Shown here in pieces: positions 52,801 to 61,457 of a stretch of DNA of 64,000 bases. This stretch comes from CAKSQF01 sp051868045 (GTDB lineage: Bacteria > Bacillota > Clostridia > Oscillospirales > CAG-272), in NCBI GenBank assembly GCA_051868045.1, contig JBJDZN010000041.1:27850-91849 (forward strand), in the 5' to 3' direction. Under the pieces are notes generated by a model. The model saw only the letters and a program-made list of their open reading frames with translations, ran no database searches and was not told the DNA's origin. Position numbers and translations under genes: made by a program. Numbering within the stretch: the stretch's first letter is position 1; each line of letters starts with the position of its first letter.

Positions 52801-53919
52801 ATGAAAGATTTGTACGGACCATTGAGCGTTATCGGGATGAGAGGCTGTGAGGAATTTGTCGGACAGGTGGATGCCTACCTGAAAGAATGGAGAGGGGACG
52901 AGAAGGGCTTCATCGTCTCCGCAGAGTGCCCCCGTTTCGGAAGCGGCGAAGCAAAGGGACTGCTCCACGAATCCCTGCGCGGACACGACGTCTACATTAT
53001 CTGCGATATGTTCAACCATGGCGTCACCTATAAGATGTACGGTCAGGAGGTTCCCATGTCTCCCGACGACCATTTCGCCGACCTGAAGCGGATTATCGGT
53101 GCCATCGGTGGTAAAGCAAGAAGAATCAACGTCATTATGCCCATGCTCTATGAGGGAAGACAACACAAGAGAGCCTCCCGTGAGTCTCTGGACTGCGCCC
53201 TCGCCCTCAAGGAACTGGTGGATATGGGCGTCACCAATATCATCACCTTCGATGCCCACGATGCCAGAGTCCAGAACGCCATTCCCCTCAACGGCTTTGA
53301 AAATGTACGGTGTACATACCAGATGATCAAAGCCCTGATCAAGACGGTTCCCGACCTGTCGCTGAGCCACGACAATCTCTGCGTCGTTTCCCCTGATGAG
53401 GGCGGCATGGGACGTGCCATCTACTATTCGTCGGTGCTGGGTCTGGACCTGGGTATGTTCTACAAGCGTCGTAACTATGCCGTGATCGTCAACGGCAGAA
53501 ACCCCATCGAAGCCCACGAATACCTGGGCAAGAGCGTTTGCGGCAAGGATGTCATCATCGTAGACGATATGATCTCCTCCGGCGACTCGGTGATTGAAGT
53601 TGCCGCAAAGCTCAAGGAAAAGGGTGCCAAGCGAATCTTCGTTTTCGCCTCATTCGGACTGTTCTGCAACGGTCTCGGCAATGTGGACAAGGCATACGCC
53701 GACGGCATCATCGACCGAATCTTCACCACCAACCTGATCTACCGGACGCCCGAGCTGAAGCAGCGTGCCTGGTACACCGAGGTCAATATGTGCAAGTTCG
53801 TCTCGCTGATTGTGGACACGCTGAACTACGACAATTCACTGGGCGGTCTGCTCTCCCCTGCCAACAAGATTCACGCCTATGTGGATCAGGCAGTGGCAAG
53901 CGGAAAGGTCAAGAAATAA
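52801..53919 (+). CDS. prs: ribose-phosphate diphosphokinase (PRPP synthetase), long divergent form
   Basis: Makes PRPP from ribose-5-phosphate and ATP for nucleotide, His and Trp synthesis. GGAGG precedes the ATG at 52801 (372 residues; classical bacterial Prs has about 315). The two-domain fold is visible: the N-terminal half with GHDVYIICDM and MPMLYEGRQHKRASRES (the flexible ATP loop; classical YARQDRK form altered), DAHDARVQNAIPL, and the PRPP loop DVIIVDDMISSGDSVIE (about 260-276). The DDMISSG loop matches phosphoribosyl binding. The C-terminal extension (YDNSLGGLLSPANKI...) is absent from classical Prs. It could be the organism's only Prs or a specialised paralogue. Confidence 0.88.
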   Translation: MKDLYGPLSVIGMRGCEEFVGQVDAYLKEWRGDEKGFIVSAECPRFGSGEAKGLLHESLRGHDVYIICDMFNHGVTYKMYGQEVPMSPDDHFADLKRIIGAIGGKARRINVIMPMLYEGRQHKRASRESLDCALALKELVDMGVTNIITFDAHDARVQNAIPLNGFENVRCTYQMIKALIKTVPDLSLSHDNLCVVSPDEGGMGRAIYYSSVLGLDLGMFYKRRNYAVIVNGRNPIEAHEYLGKSVCGKDVIIVDDMISSGDSVIEVAAKLKEKGAKRIFVFASFGLFCNGLGNVDKAYADGIIDRIFTTNLIYRTPELKQRAWYTEVNMCKFVSLIVDTLNYDNSLGGLLSPANKIHAYVDQAVASGKVKK

Positions 53920-53924
53920 AAACA

Positions 53925-53963
53925 CGCACGGGCAGTTGCAATCCGAATGCAGCTCCCGTGCGT
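53925..53963 (+). terminator. hairpin after prs
   Basis: CGCACGGG and CCCGTGCG arms with an inner AGTTGCA/TGCAGCT pairing, 6 bp after the prs stop. The T content downstream is low, so termination may be weak. Confidence 0.55.
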
Positions 53964-54114
53964 ATTCATATGCCGCCGACTGACAAAACAGAAAAAACGC
54001 CATCATGCCGCAAGGGGCAATGTCGGGGTCATATTTTGTGATGTCAGGAAGGGATTTTCTTTCACCTCCTCCTATGCTATTTGTCCAATGCCCCTTTTTC
54101 ATGGCTTTTCAGGG

Positions 54115-54156
54115 ATTTCAGGGGGCTTTTCCTGAAAAAGCCCCCTGAAATTTTTC
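54115..54156. terminator. terminator between prs and asnB
   Basis: TTTCAGGGGGCTTTT and AAAAGCCCCCTGAAA form a perfect stem followed on the + strand by TTTTTCTTT, lying 8 bp before the asnB 3' end. It is nearly the same sequence as the hairpin after aroQ (6493-6524). Confidence 0.85.
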
Positions 54157-54163
54157 TTTCCGT

Positions 54164-55981
54164 TTACAGTTCCACCCGGCAGTGATCCAGGAAGGCGGCA
54201 AACTGCAACAACCAGCCCATGAGCTGAGGTCTGCCCATGAGCTGACCGAACCAGGTTCCGCCGCCGCCCGATCCGTCCAGAAGATCTTGCACCGCCTGCC
54301 GATCAACCAGCTCACAGAACAGGCAGTCCTTCTTCATGCGCTCGGACAGCATGGACTGCACCAATCGCTCATATCCCGGCGAATGGGTTTTGGGATAGGG
54401 CGATTTTTTGCGCCACAGCACCTTCTCGGGCAGAAGGTCCCGCATAGCCTCCCGTAGAACCGCCTTCTCTACCCCGCCTGCGAATTTGATCGACCAGGGC
54501 AGATTGTAGACGTACTCGATCAGCCGGTGATCGGCAAAGGGAACCCGCACCTCCAGAGAGGCAGCCATACTCATGCGGTCCTTGCGCTCCAGCAGATTTG
54601 CCATGAAGAAATCGGTGGACAGCACCGTTGCCCGACGGCTGACAACCATATCCCCGTCATCCGAATCGGCAAGGGGCGTGCGGTCGATGACCTTATGATA
54701 GCAGTCGGACAGCCGGGCGTAGCCCTCCTCTGCCTTCGCCGCTTCGGGGCGGAACAGCTTCGCCCGGACGAAGGGATCGTGAATCCAGGGGAAGAACCCC
54801 CTGGACAGCATTTCGGGGCGGTAAAACCAAGGATAGCCGCCGAAAATCTCGTCCGAGCATTCCCCCGACAGGGCAACGGTATGCCGCTTTTTCACCTGCC
54901 GGCAATAGTAAAGCAGGGAGGAATCAATATCTGCCTGACCGGGCAGATCCCGATAGAATGCCGCCGCCTCCAACAGTCCCGCCACGTCCTCATCCGTGGC
55001 GGTCAGAATGGTATGATCGGTCCCCAGCCATTTTGCCAGTGCAGGCGCAAAATCGTCGTCCGACTGGGGCTGGAACAGCGAGGTGTGGAAATTTTCCCGA
55101 CTGTGAGCGTACTCGAAGGAGTAGGTAGACAGCACCTTTCCCTCTTTTTTGAGATTTTCCACCGCCAGAGCCGTGATCACCGAGCTGTCCAGACCGCCCG
55201 ACAGGAAGGTACAGAGCGGCACATCCGAGCAGATCTGCCGTCTGACCGCATCGGACAGAATGGCACGCACCCGTTCTGCCGCCTCAGCAGGAGAATCGGT
55301 GCATTTTTCCGCCCGAAGGCTCCAGTAGGAGGTGATTTTCGCCCCATTCCCGCCGATTTTCATCTGTTTTCCCGGTTCAAGCTGAGAAATTCCCTTATAG
55401 ACCGTGGTTCCCGGCAGGGTGGTAGGCGTCAGAAAGAGAAGCTGCCAGAACCCTTCCCGGTCGATGACTGCCGGAATGCTGCCATGGGCGAGAATTCCCT
55501 TGATCTCGGAGGCAAACAGCCATCCGCCGTCGGAAAGTCGGGCATAGTAAAGGGGCTTTACGCCCAACCGATCCCGGACGGCAAGCAGTTCCCGGCTTTG
55601 GTGATCGTAGATCAAGAAGGCGAAAATGCCGTTCAGATGAGCGGGGCAGTCGTCCCCCCACAGCAGATAGGCATACAGCACCGCCTCGGTATCGCAGGCG
55701 GTGGTGAACACCGCCCCTGCCGCCGACAGCTCGGCACGAAGTTCCGGGGCGTTGTAAATCTCCCCGTTATAGGCGATGGTTGCCGTTTTCCCCGACAGGG
55801 TTCGGGTCATGGGCTGAATCCCGCCCGCCGGGTCCATGACGGCAAGGCGGTTATGCCCGAGAGCGACGGTGGGGGACAGGGTGACGATCCCGCAGTCATC
55901 GGGACCACGGTGGGTCATAACCCCATTCATGCGGGTAATGGGCGTGACGTCCGAACCGTAAATTCCGGATATGGAACACAT
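54164..55981 (-). CDS. asnB: glutamine-hydrolysing asparagine synthase
   Basis: Transfers glutamine-derived ammonia to aspartate with ATP. The start at 55981 places the nucleophilic Cys directly after Met (MCSISGIYG), as required after Met removal. The class II glutaminase domain spans about 2-195 (RGPDDCGI, GHNRLAVMD, AYNGEIYNAPELR) and the synthetase domain about 215-605, with P-loop FLSGGLDSSVITALA and the RKKSPYPKTHSP segment near the C-terminus. The 605 residues match the Bacillus AsnB/AsnH size. Because no peptide or glycopolymer cluster adjoins it, a primary metabolic role is likeliest. Confidence 0.93.
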   Translation of the reverse strand: MCSISGIYGSDVTPITRMNGVMTHRGPDDCGIVTLSPTVALGHNRLAVMDPAGGIQPMTRTLSGKTATIAYNGEIYNAPELRAELSAAGAVFTTACDTEAVLYAYLLWGDDCPAHLNGIFAFLIYDHQSRELLAVRDRLGVKPLYYARLSDGGWLFASEIKGILAHGSIPAVIDREGFWQLLFLTPTTLPGTTVYKGISQLEPGKQMKIGGNGAKITSYWSLRAEKCTDSPAEAAERVRAILSDAVRRQICSDVPLCTFLSGGLDSSVITALAVENLKKEGKVLSTYSFEYAHSRENFHTSLFQPQSDDDFAPALAKWLGTDHTILTATDEDVAGLLEAAAFYRDLPGQADIDSSLLYYCRQVKKRHTVALSGECSDEIFGGYPWFYRPEMLSRGFFPWIHDPFVRAKLFRPEAAKAEEGYARLSDCYHKVIDRTPLADSDDGDMVVSRRATVLSTDFFMANLLERKDRMSMAASLEVRVPFADHRLIEYVYNLPWSIKFAGGVEKAVLREAMRDLLPEKVLWRKKSPYPKTHSPGYERLVQSMLSERMKKDCLFCELVDRQAVQDLLDGSGGGGTWFGQLMGRPQLMGWLLQFAAFLDHCRVEL

Positions 55982-56173
55982 AGAAATCAACCTTTCTGAT
56001 ATAGGCTGGTATCGGTAGCCTTTATTGGGGTCATCAAGACAGAAGATCCCGGAAAGTCAGGAATCCGACACAATTGCCGCCAAAAATTCCTTTTTCCTGC
56101 CCCAATCGGCAGGTGTCTATTTCTATTGTATAAAAAATTTATCTTTCTGTCACAGTTTTTTTTGAAAAAACTC

Positions 56174-56202
56174 TTGTTTCTCGTGTGAGAAAATGCTATA
56201 AT
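56174..56202 (+). promoter_or_regulatory. promoter of galK
   Basis: TTGTTT (56174-56179), 17-bp spacer, TATAAT (56197-56202), 38 bp before the start at 56240. The 258-bp gap to asnB also holds a possible weak - strand TACAAT box near 56127 for asnB. Confidence 0.68.
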
Positions 56203-56239
56203 AAGGGCGACAAATGATTTTCCGAAAGGATGGCTACAT

Positions 56240-57523
56240 ATGAACGCAGAACAGTTGAAAAAGCAGATTGCCGACGGCTCCTTGGATCATGTCCTTGCCG
56301 ATCTGTACGGCGAAACCAACGTCCCCGCCCAGAAAGTGCGCTGGACAAAAGCAATTGACGGGTACACCGAGCATTACGGCGAAAGTGAAAACCTCCGTCT
56401 CTTCTCGGTTCCCGGCAGATCTGAAATCTCGGGCAACCACACCGACCACAACCAGGGCAAGGTCCTTGCCGCATCCATTGATCTGGACATCATCGCCGTT
56501 GCCGCCAAGACCGATAACGGCATCATTTCGGTCAAATCCGAAGGCTTCCCCGAGGATGTGGTAAAGATCGCCGACATTGCCGTTGATCCCGCCCGTTTTG
56601 CCACCTCCTATGCCGTTATTGAGGGAATGTGCGACGGATTTGCGAAAAAGGGCTACCCCATCGGCGGATTCTCGGCATATACCACCTCCAATGTCTTCAA
56701 GGGATCGGGACTTTCCTCCTCCGCCGCCTTTGAGGTCATGATCGGCAACATTCTGCGCACCCTGTACGGCGGCACTCCCGACAATGTCGAGATCGCAAAG
56801 ATTGCCCAGTACAGCGAGAATGTCTTCTTCGGCAAGCCCTGCGGTCTGATGGACCAGATGGCGTGCGCCGTCGGCGGATTCATCGCCATTGACTTTGAGG
56901 ATCCCAAGAACCCCATTATCGAAAAGCCCGAATTTGATCTGTCCGCACTGGGCTACTCCCTGTGCATCGTGGACACCGGCGGAAACCACGCCGATCTGAC
57001 CCCCGACTATGCGGCAGTTCCCGCCGAAATGAAGTCGGTTGCCGCCGCCCTCGGCAAGGCGGTTCTGCGTCAGGTTGACAAGGCGGACCTTATGGCAAGA
57101 ATTCCCGAACTTCGGGAAAAGTGCGGCGACCGTGCCATCCTTCGTGCCCTTCATTTCTTCGCTGAGAACAACAGAGTGGATGCCCAGAAGGCGGCTCTGA
57201 AGGCAGGCGATCTTCCCGCCTTCTTCGCAGGCGTAACGGCATCGGGCAATTCCTCCTTCAAGTACCTCCAGAATGTCTACACCACCAAGAACGTCTCCGA
57301 GCAGGGACTGTCTCTGGCTCTGAATTTGACCGAGGAATATCTGAGCACCGTCACCAAGCCCTGTGCCTGCCGGGTACACGGCGGCGGCTTTGCCGGAACC
57401 ATTCAGGCGTTCGTTCCCACCGAAAATGCACCCGGACTGGCAGAACTGCTGGACGGCGTTTTCGGCAAAGGTGCCTGCCACATTCTGCGCATCCGCACCT
57501 CCGGTGCCATCTGCGTTCTGTAA
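56240..57523 (+). CDS. galK: galactokinase-type GHMP kinase
   Basis: Phosphorylates galactose at C1 in the Leloir pathway. The 427 residues show the galactokinase signature in the clostridial form PGRSEISGNHTDHNQG (about 54-69), the GHMP ATP loop GSGLSSSAAFEV (about 154-165), catalytic Asp in GLMDQMACA and the third GHMP motif RVHGGGFAGTIQAF. Slightly longer than E. coli GalK (382) because of the N-terminal extension. No galT, galE or transporter is adjacent, so the pathway must be completed elsewhere. Closely related GHMP kinases could act on other sugars such as GalNAc. Confidence 0.88.
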   Translation: MNAEQLKKQIADGSLDHVLADLYGETNVPAQKVRWTKAIDGYTEHYGESENLRLFSVPGRSEISGNHTDHNQGKVLAASIDLDIIAVAAKTDNGIISVKSEGFPEDVVKIADIAVDPARFATSYAVIEGMCDGFAKKGYPIGGFSAYTTSNVFKGSGLSSSAAFEVMIGNILRTLYGGTPDNVEIAKIAQYSENVFFGKPCGLMDQMACAVGGFIAIDFEDPKNPIIEKPEFDLSALGYSLCIVDTGGNHADLTPDYAAVPAEMKSVAAALGKAVLRQVDKADLMARIPELREKCGDRAILRALHFFAENNRVDAQKAALKAGDLPAFFAGVTASGNSSFKYLQNVYTTKNVSEQGLSLALNLTEEYLSTVTKPCACRVHGGGFAGTIQAFVPTENAPGLAELLDGVFGKGACHILRIRTSGAICVL

Positions 57524-57673
57524 GACCGATTTGACGGCATCCCTTCCCGGAAGGGGATTGTCTGCGCCCTTTTGGCGGCAATCCCCATCCGGATTTCCTG
57601 CATTCTGCCCAAAGGGCAGTTGCAAAGGTTTTTGCGGGCTGTTTTCCCCGCTATTCCATTCTACGAGGTAAAA

Positions 57674-58471
57674 ATGTCACTGACCGTTCATTCCCTCTTC
57701 TCCGGCTCCTCCGCCAATTCCACCCTGATCCGATCGGGTCGAACCGCCATTCTCATTGACGCCGGCGGCTCCATGAAGCGCATCCGGCTGGCACTGGAAT
57801 CGCTGGGATGTCCCGTCTCCGGGCTGTCGGCAATCTTCGTCACCCACGAGCATTCCGACCATATTTCGGCAATCCCCATGCTGACCAAGCATTTTTCCAT
57901 TCCCGTCCACGTGACCGTCGGGTCGTCCTACGCCCTGTCCAAAGCAGACCCCGCCTGCCTGATTACCCATCCGCCCCGCTATGAGGTAACCGTTGGGGAT
58001 CTGACCGTCCGATCCTTTCTGACCTCCCACGACAGCCACATGAGCGTCGGCTACACCGTGGAGTCCTGCGGCGTTCGATTCGGGCTTGCCACCGACACCG
58101 GAGTGGTTACTCCTGAAATCGTGGATGCGCTGACCGGATGCCGGGGCGCACTGATTGAAGCCAATCACGACGTGATCATGCTCAGGGACGGTCCCTATCC
58201 CGCCGAGTTGAAGGAAAGGATCCGCAGTCCCTATGGACACCTGTCCAATCAGCAGGCTGCCATACTTGCGGCAAGACTGGTCCGAACGGGAACCGGTCAT
58301 CTTCTGCTGGGACATCTTTCGGCAGAGAACAATACCCCCGAGCGTGCGCTGACCGCCGTCCGAAGCTATCTTGCCGATAACGGGCTGTCCGCATCGGTGG
58401 CAGTCGCCGCACGGTCAGAGGTCACCGAGCTGTCCCTTTCCGACACCGATCGGGAGGCAATGATATGCTGA
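57674..58471 (+). CDS. metallo-beta-lactamase-fold hydrolase, YycJ/WalJ-like
   Basis: 265 residues from the ATG at 57674 (ACGAGGTAAAA upstream; the earlier open frame overlaps the galK 3' region and lacks a site). The fold is shown by HSLFSGSSANSTLIRSG, the metal motif THEHSDHISAI (HxHxDH), and later His and Asp ligands in LATDTGVVT, EANHD and LLGHLSAENN. YycJ-like proteins are thought to be DNA exonucleases linked to cell-wall and replication control and often lie near rlmH in Bacillota. The rlmH start overlaps its end by 7 bp, consistent with that synteny. Confidence 0.9.
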   Translation: MSLTVHSLFSGSSANSTLIRSGRTAILIDAGGSMKRIRLALESLGCPVSGLSAIFVTHEHSDHISAIPMLTKHFSIPVHVTVGSSYALSKADPACLITHPPRYEVTVGDLTVRSFLTSHDSHMSVGYTVESCGVRFGLATDTGVVTPEIVDALTGCRGALIEANHDVIMLRDGPYPAELKERIRSPYGHLSNQQAAILAARLVRTGTGHLLLGHLSAENNTPERALTAVRSYLADNGLSASVAVAARSEVTELSLSDTDREAMIC

Positions 58472-58890
58472 GCGTCACCGTCATCTGCGTAGGCAATCTG
58501 AAGGAGGACTATCTCCGTGCCGCCTGTTCGGAATATCTCAAGCGGCTGAACGGCTACTGCATCCCGAAGATAGTGGAGCTCAAGGACGGTGCGCCGATTC
58601 TTCCCCACCTGAAGGGCAGAGCCTACAAAATCGCCCTCTGCGTCGAGGGAAAGCAGCTGTCCTCCGAGGAGCTGTCCCGACTGATGTCAGACCTTCCCGG
58701 ACGGGGCTATTCCGAGATCACCTTCGTCATCGGTCCCTTTGACGGACTGCCCGAAGAGGTCAAAGCTGCCTGCGATCTGCGGCTGTCCTTTTCCAGAATG
58801 ACCTTTCCCCACCAGCTCATGCGGGTGATTCTGCTGGAACAAATTTATCGGGGCTTGAACCTTGCCGCCGGCGGGAAATATCATAAATAA
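58465..58890 (+). CDS. rlmH: 23S rRNA (pseudouridine-1915-N3)-methyltransferase RlmH
   Basis: A SPOUT-fold methyltransferase of helix 69 in the large subunit. The 141 residues are about 15 fewer than E. coli RlmH (155), mostly lost from the loop between ELKDG and LKGRAYK. The core is intact: VTVICVGNLKEDYL at the start, SAM-binding FVIGPFDGL near 90, and the C-terminal LSFSRMTFPHQLMRVILLEQIYRG knot. It overlaps the upstream hydrolase gene by 7 bp. Confidence 0.94.
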   Translation: MLSVTVICVGNLKEDYLRAACSEYLKRLNGYCIPKIVELKDGAPILPHLKGRAYKIALCVEGKQLSSEELSRLMSDLPGRGYSEITFVIGPFDGLPEEVKAACDLRLSFSRMTFPHQLMRVILLEQIYRGLNLAAGGKYHK

Positions 58891-59078
58891 GAGAGGGATA
58901 TTCTGCCCGTTGACCGTCAATGAGGTTTTTTCTGTCTGTGCTCGGATGCGAAACCGCCTTATCTGAAGCAGGCGGGCGAAAACCCTTTTTCCGCACTGTC
59001 TTTTATCTGCGCTATCCGCTCCGATGTGCGTTTTTTCAGACATCCTCCATTTTTTTATCTTCCAAAGGATTGATTTTT

Positions 59079-60626
59079 TTGAAGAGAAGCAAATACCTTC
59101 CCCAATTCGGCGCCATTCTGGTTCTGATGGGACTGACGATTCCTGCCTTTTCATTGGCGGCAGGTTACATTCAGTTGCCCGAACGATCCTCTGCCGCCGC
59201 CACCCTGCCTTCCTACACCGCCTCGTCAAATGAGGGTCAGAACGGCAGTCCCACGGTGACAAGTCCCGAAAATTCCTCCCAGACGCCATCCTCCATTGAA
59301 TCGGGCGAAGAGCGGGTCTATCTGACCAATCTTTCCAAAGCAATGTCCTCCATTTCCATTGACGGGTTGACCGAGGATCGCACTGCCGTCTCCCTGACCC
59401 GGCGTCTGGAGGATTACGAACGGCTTATGGCGGCATTCGGCGTTTACGGCGAGGGGACTGCCCTGATGGCTACCGAGGACTTTGATCCCGCCCTGTTTGA
59501 GATCACCGTAGGCACAAGTTACTCTCTGCCTTACGCATCGGGTACCACCACCGTCACGAAGTACCGCAAGGAAGTCAGCAATCAGGACGCCTCCTATGTG
59601 ACCGTTTCGCAAAAGGTCACGGTTGAGCAGCAGTCGGTGGTTCCTTACATGGGCTATCTGCTGATCTACACCGAGGACGGCAGCAAAATCACCCTGTGCG
59701 ACAGCTACGGGAATATCCTATCCGACAATATTTACGGCTACGAACCCTCCTATGCACGGGATTGTGACAACCGTCCCGTCTTCACCGACGGAGCCGACTC
59801 CTATATATTTGACAGCGAAACGGCGGCGATGATTCCCATTGAAAGCACCGCCATCCGCATCGGACTGAGCTATGACTATCCTGCCACTCCCTATGGGGAA
59901 GGCGGCTACGAGGTAACGCTGGACACAACCGGCTATCAGCGATTCCTGCGAATGTCCACCGGAAAATTCCGGTTCAGCTCCTACTTCCGTGCCTTCAATT
60001 TCTCGGAAGGTTATGCCGTCATCGAGTCTACCCTGGGCAACACCGTCCGGATCATCAACGATTCGGGCAATACTGCCTTCAATCCCGACACCTGGTACGA
60101 CTATCACACCGCCGTAGTGGGGCAGGTCATGTCGGTCGGCGACCGCTATGCCCTTCCCGACACCTTCGGCATTGAATCCATAGGCTATCAGGGCTACGAC
60201 AACGGATGGCTCCGACTGCGGGTCATCACTTACAGCCAGAACAACCAGACCCGCGGAAAAGTGGTCAAAGATACCGACCGTCTGGTGGATTACAAAGGCA
60301 ATCCCTTTGAAATTCCAGACGGCTACACACTGGAGGGCTATTCCGACGGTGTGCTTCTTCTGCAAAAGGACGGCAAATACGGCTACTATACCATCGACCA
60401 CAAATGGATTGCCCAGCCGATCTACACCTATGCGACGCCTTTTATTCAGGGGCTTGCCGTTGTGGGCTACACGGACGGAACCGTGGGGATGATTGACACC
60501 GACGGCAACATCGTCCTTCCCTTCGTCTTCACCACCCTGTCCACCCCCTCCTCCGGCATCGTCGTCGGCTTCAACGAAGCCGTAGGGTACAAGGTTTTCT
60601 GCATTTCGGCTATTGAGAATAGCTAA
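59079..60626 (+). CDS. WG-repeat membrane-anchored protein
   Basis: A TTG start at 59079 is preferred because AAAGGA lies nine bases upstream and the resulting 515-residue protein begins with a basic tip (KRSKYLP) and TM helix (about 8-30); the longer frame from 58920 has no ribosome binding site. After a Ser/Thr-rich stretch (about 40-90) the extracellular part has a helical segment and then WG-type beta repeats, clearest near the C-terminus (DGKYGYYTIDHKWIAQPIY, DGTVGMIDTDGNIVLPFVF). WG-repeat proteins are common surface proteins in Clostridia, with few known functions. Confidence 0.75.
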   Translation: MKRSKYLPQFGAILVLMGLTIPAFSLAAGYIQLPERSSAAATLPSYTASSNEGQNGSPTVTSPENSSQTPSSIESGEERVYLTNLSKAMSSISIDGLTEDRTAVSLTRRLEDYERLMAAFGVYGEGTALMATEDFDPALFEITVGTSYSLPYASGTTTVTKYRKEVSNQDASYVTVSQKVTVEQQSVVPYMGYLLIYTEDGSKITLCDSYGNILSDNIYGYEPSYARDCDNRPVFTDGADSYIFDSETAAMIPIESTAIRIGLSYDYPATPYGEGGYEVTLDTTGYQRFLRMSTGKFRFSSYFRAFNFSEGYAVIESTLGNTVRIINDSGNTAFNPDTWYDYHTAVVGQVMSVGDRYALPDTFGIESIGYQGYDNGWLRLRVITYSQNNQTRGKVVKDTDRLVDYKGNPFEIPDGYTLEGYSDGVLLLQKDGKYGYYTIDHKWIAQPIYTYATPFIQGLAVVGYTDGTVGMIDTDGNIVLPFVFTTLSTPSSGIVVGFNEAVGYKVFCISAIENS

Positions 60627-60752
60627 AAGAAGGAAAAAAGAGAACCGCAGAAGGAAATTTTCGCCGATTGCGCCTGCCTAGCCGGCTCGGCAGAGCGGCA
60701 AGGCGGGGATCGGAACCCGATTTCTCAGCATCCCGTTGCCGCATCCGCACGC

Positions 60753-60793
60753 AAAAAAAGCACCCATCGCAAGCAAAACCTTTGCGATGGGTA
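60753..60793 (-). terminator. terminator of spoVG
   Basis: On the - strand ACCCATCGCAAA and TTGCGATGGGT are followed by GCTTTTTTT, 43 bp after the spoVG stop. Confidence 0.85.
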
Positions 60794-60835
60794 TACAGCA
60801 ACCGACAAGCCGAATTCATTGACGGTCTGATCATC

Positions 60836-61150
60836 TCAGATGGCAGAGGACTCCGATTCGGTCAACGTTTCCGCTTCCTCTTCTGCGGCATCTTCCATTG
60901 CCCGATCATAGGCATCAATCACAGCGGACTCCAGATAGCCTCTGAACTCCGCATTGGTGGGATGAACCACGTCCCGATAGTTGCCCTCCGGTGTTTTCTT
61001 GCTGGGCATTACCATAAAATAACGCTCCTTGGCATACACCACCTTGATGTCATGGATGGCAAGTTCTCCGTCCAGCGTCACAGACACAATCGCCTTCAGA
61101 GGTCCCTCGTCGTTGAAAAGTTTTCTGACCCGGATATCCGTGATTTTCAT
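60836..61150 (-). CDS. spoVG: SpoVG family regulator
   Basis: A small DNA/RNA-binding regulator, 104 residues; in Bacillus it affects septation and sporulation, and in other Bacillota it acts as a global regulator. Signatures are MKITDIRVRKL, LKAIVSVTLDGELAIHDIKVV, and FMVMPSKKTPEGNYRDVVHPTN. The C-terminus is acidic and Glu/Ala-rich. AGAAAGGTGTGG precedes the ATG. The gene does not by itself prove sporulation. Confidence 0.95.
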   Translation of the reverse strand: MKITDIRVRKLFNDEGPLKAIVSVTLDGELAIHDIKVVYAKERYFMVMPSKKTPEGNYRDVVHPTNAEFRGYLESAVIDAYDRAMEDAAEEEAETLTESESSAI

Positions 61151-61457
61151 TGTTTGACCACACCTTTCTGATTATTTCCAAAGTTCTCGACGGTTTCAAA
61201 GGCTTCAGTTTCAACCATATCGTGCCGTCCTGATCAAGCAGAAACAGCCGTTACCCCGTCCACCCTGTCTGGTCGATCCATTCAAATTCGCACCCTCGAC
61301 CGTACCTGACATTATTATACAACGGCATTTTGACCCCAATACTGCCAATCTACGAACGAATTTTAAACAAATATTAACTTTTTTCTACTTTTACGCTCCC
61401 ACCCACCGTCTTATCGGCAAAAACAGGGAACGCAGGAAAGGATTTTTTTACACCGCT
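61151..61457. other. divergent intergenic region spoVG-murC, 307 bp
   Basis: It holds a - strand TATAAT (61315-61320) without a good -35, perhaps a SigH-like or extended -10 promoter of spoVG. On the murC side there is an AT-rich stretch at 61360-61385 but no consensus promoter I could fix. No open frame is supported. Confidence 0.5.

Noticed and set aside
58920..59078. N-terminal extension of the WG-repeat protein
   Set aside because: It lacks a ribosome binding site and would put a non-signal segment before the TM anchor; the TTG at 59079 has a proper AAAGGA site.
60676..60730. Possible tRNA: GCTCGGCAGAGC resembles a D-arm and the minus strand has GGTTCCGATCC
   Set aside because: The two tRNA-like parts are on opposite strands and no acceptor stem or anticodon arm can be drawn.
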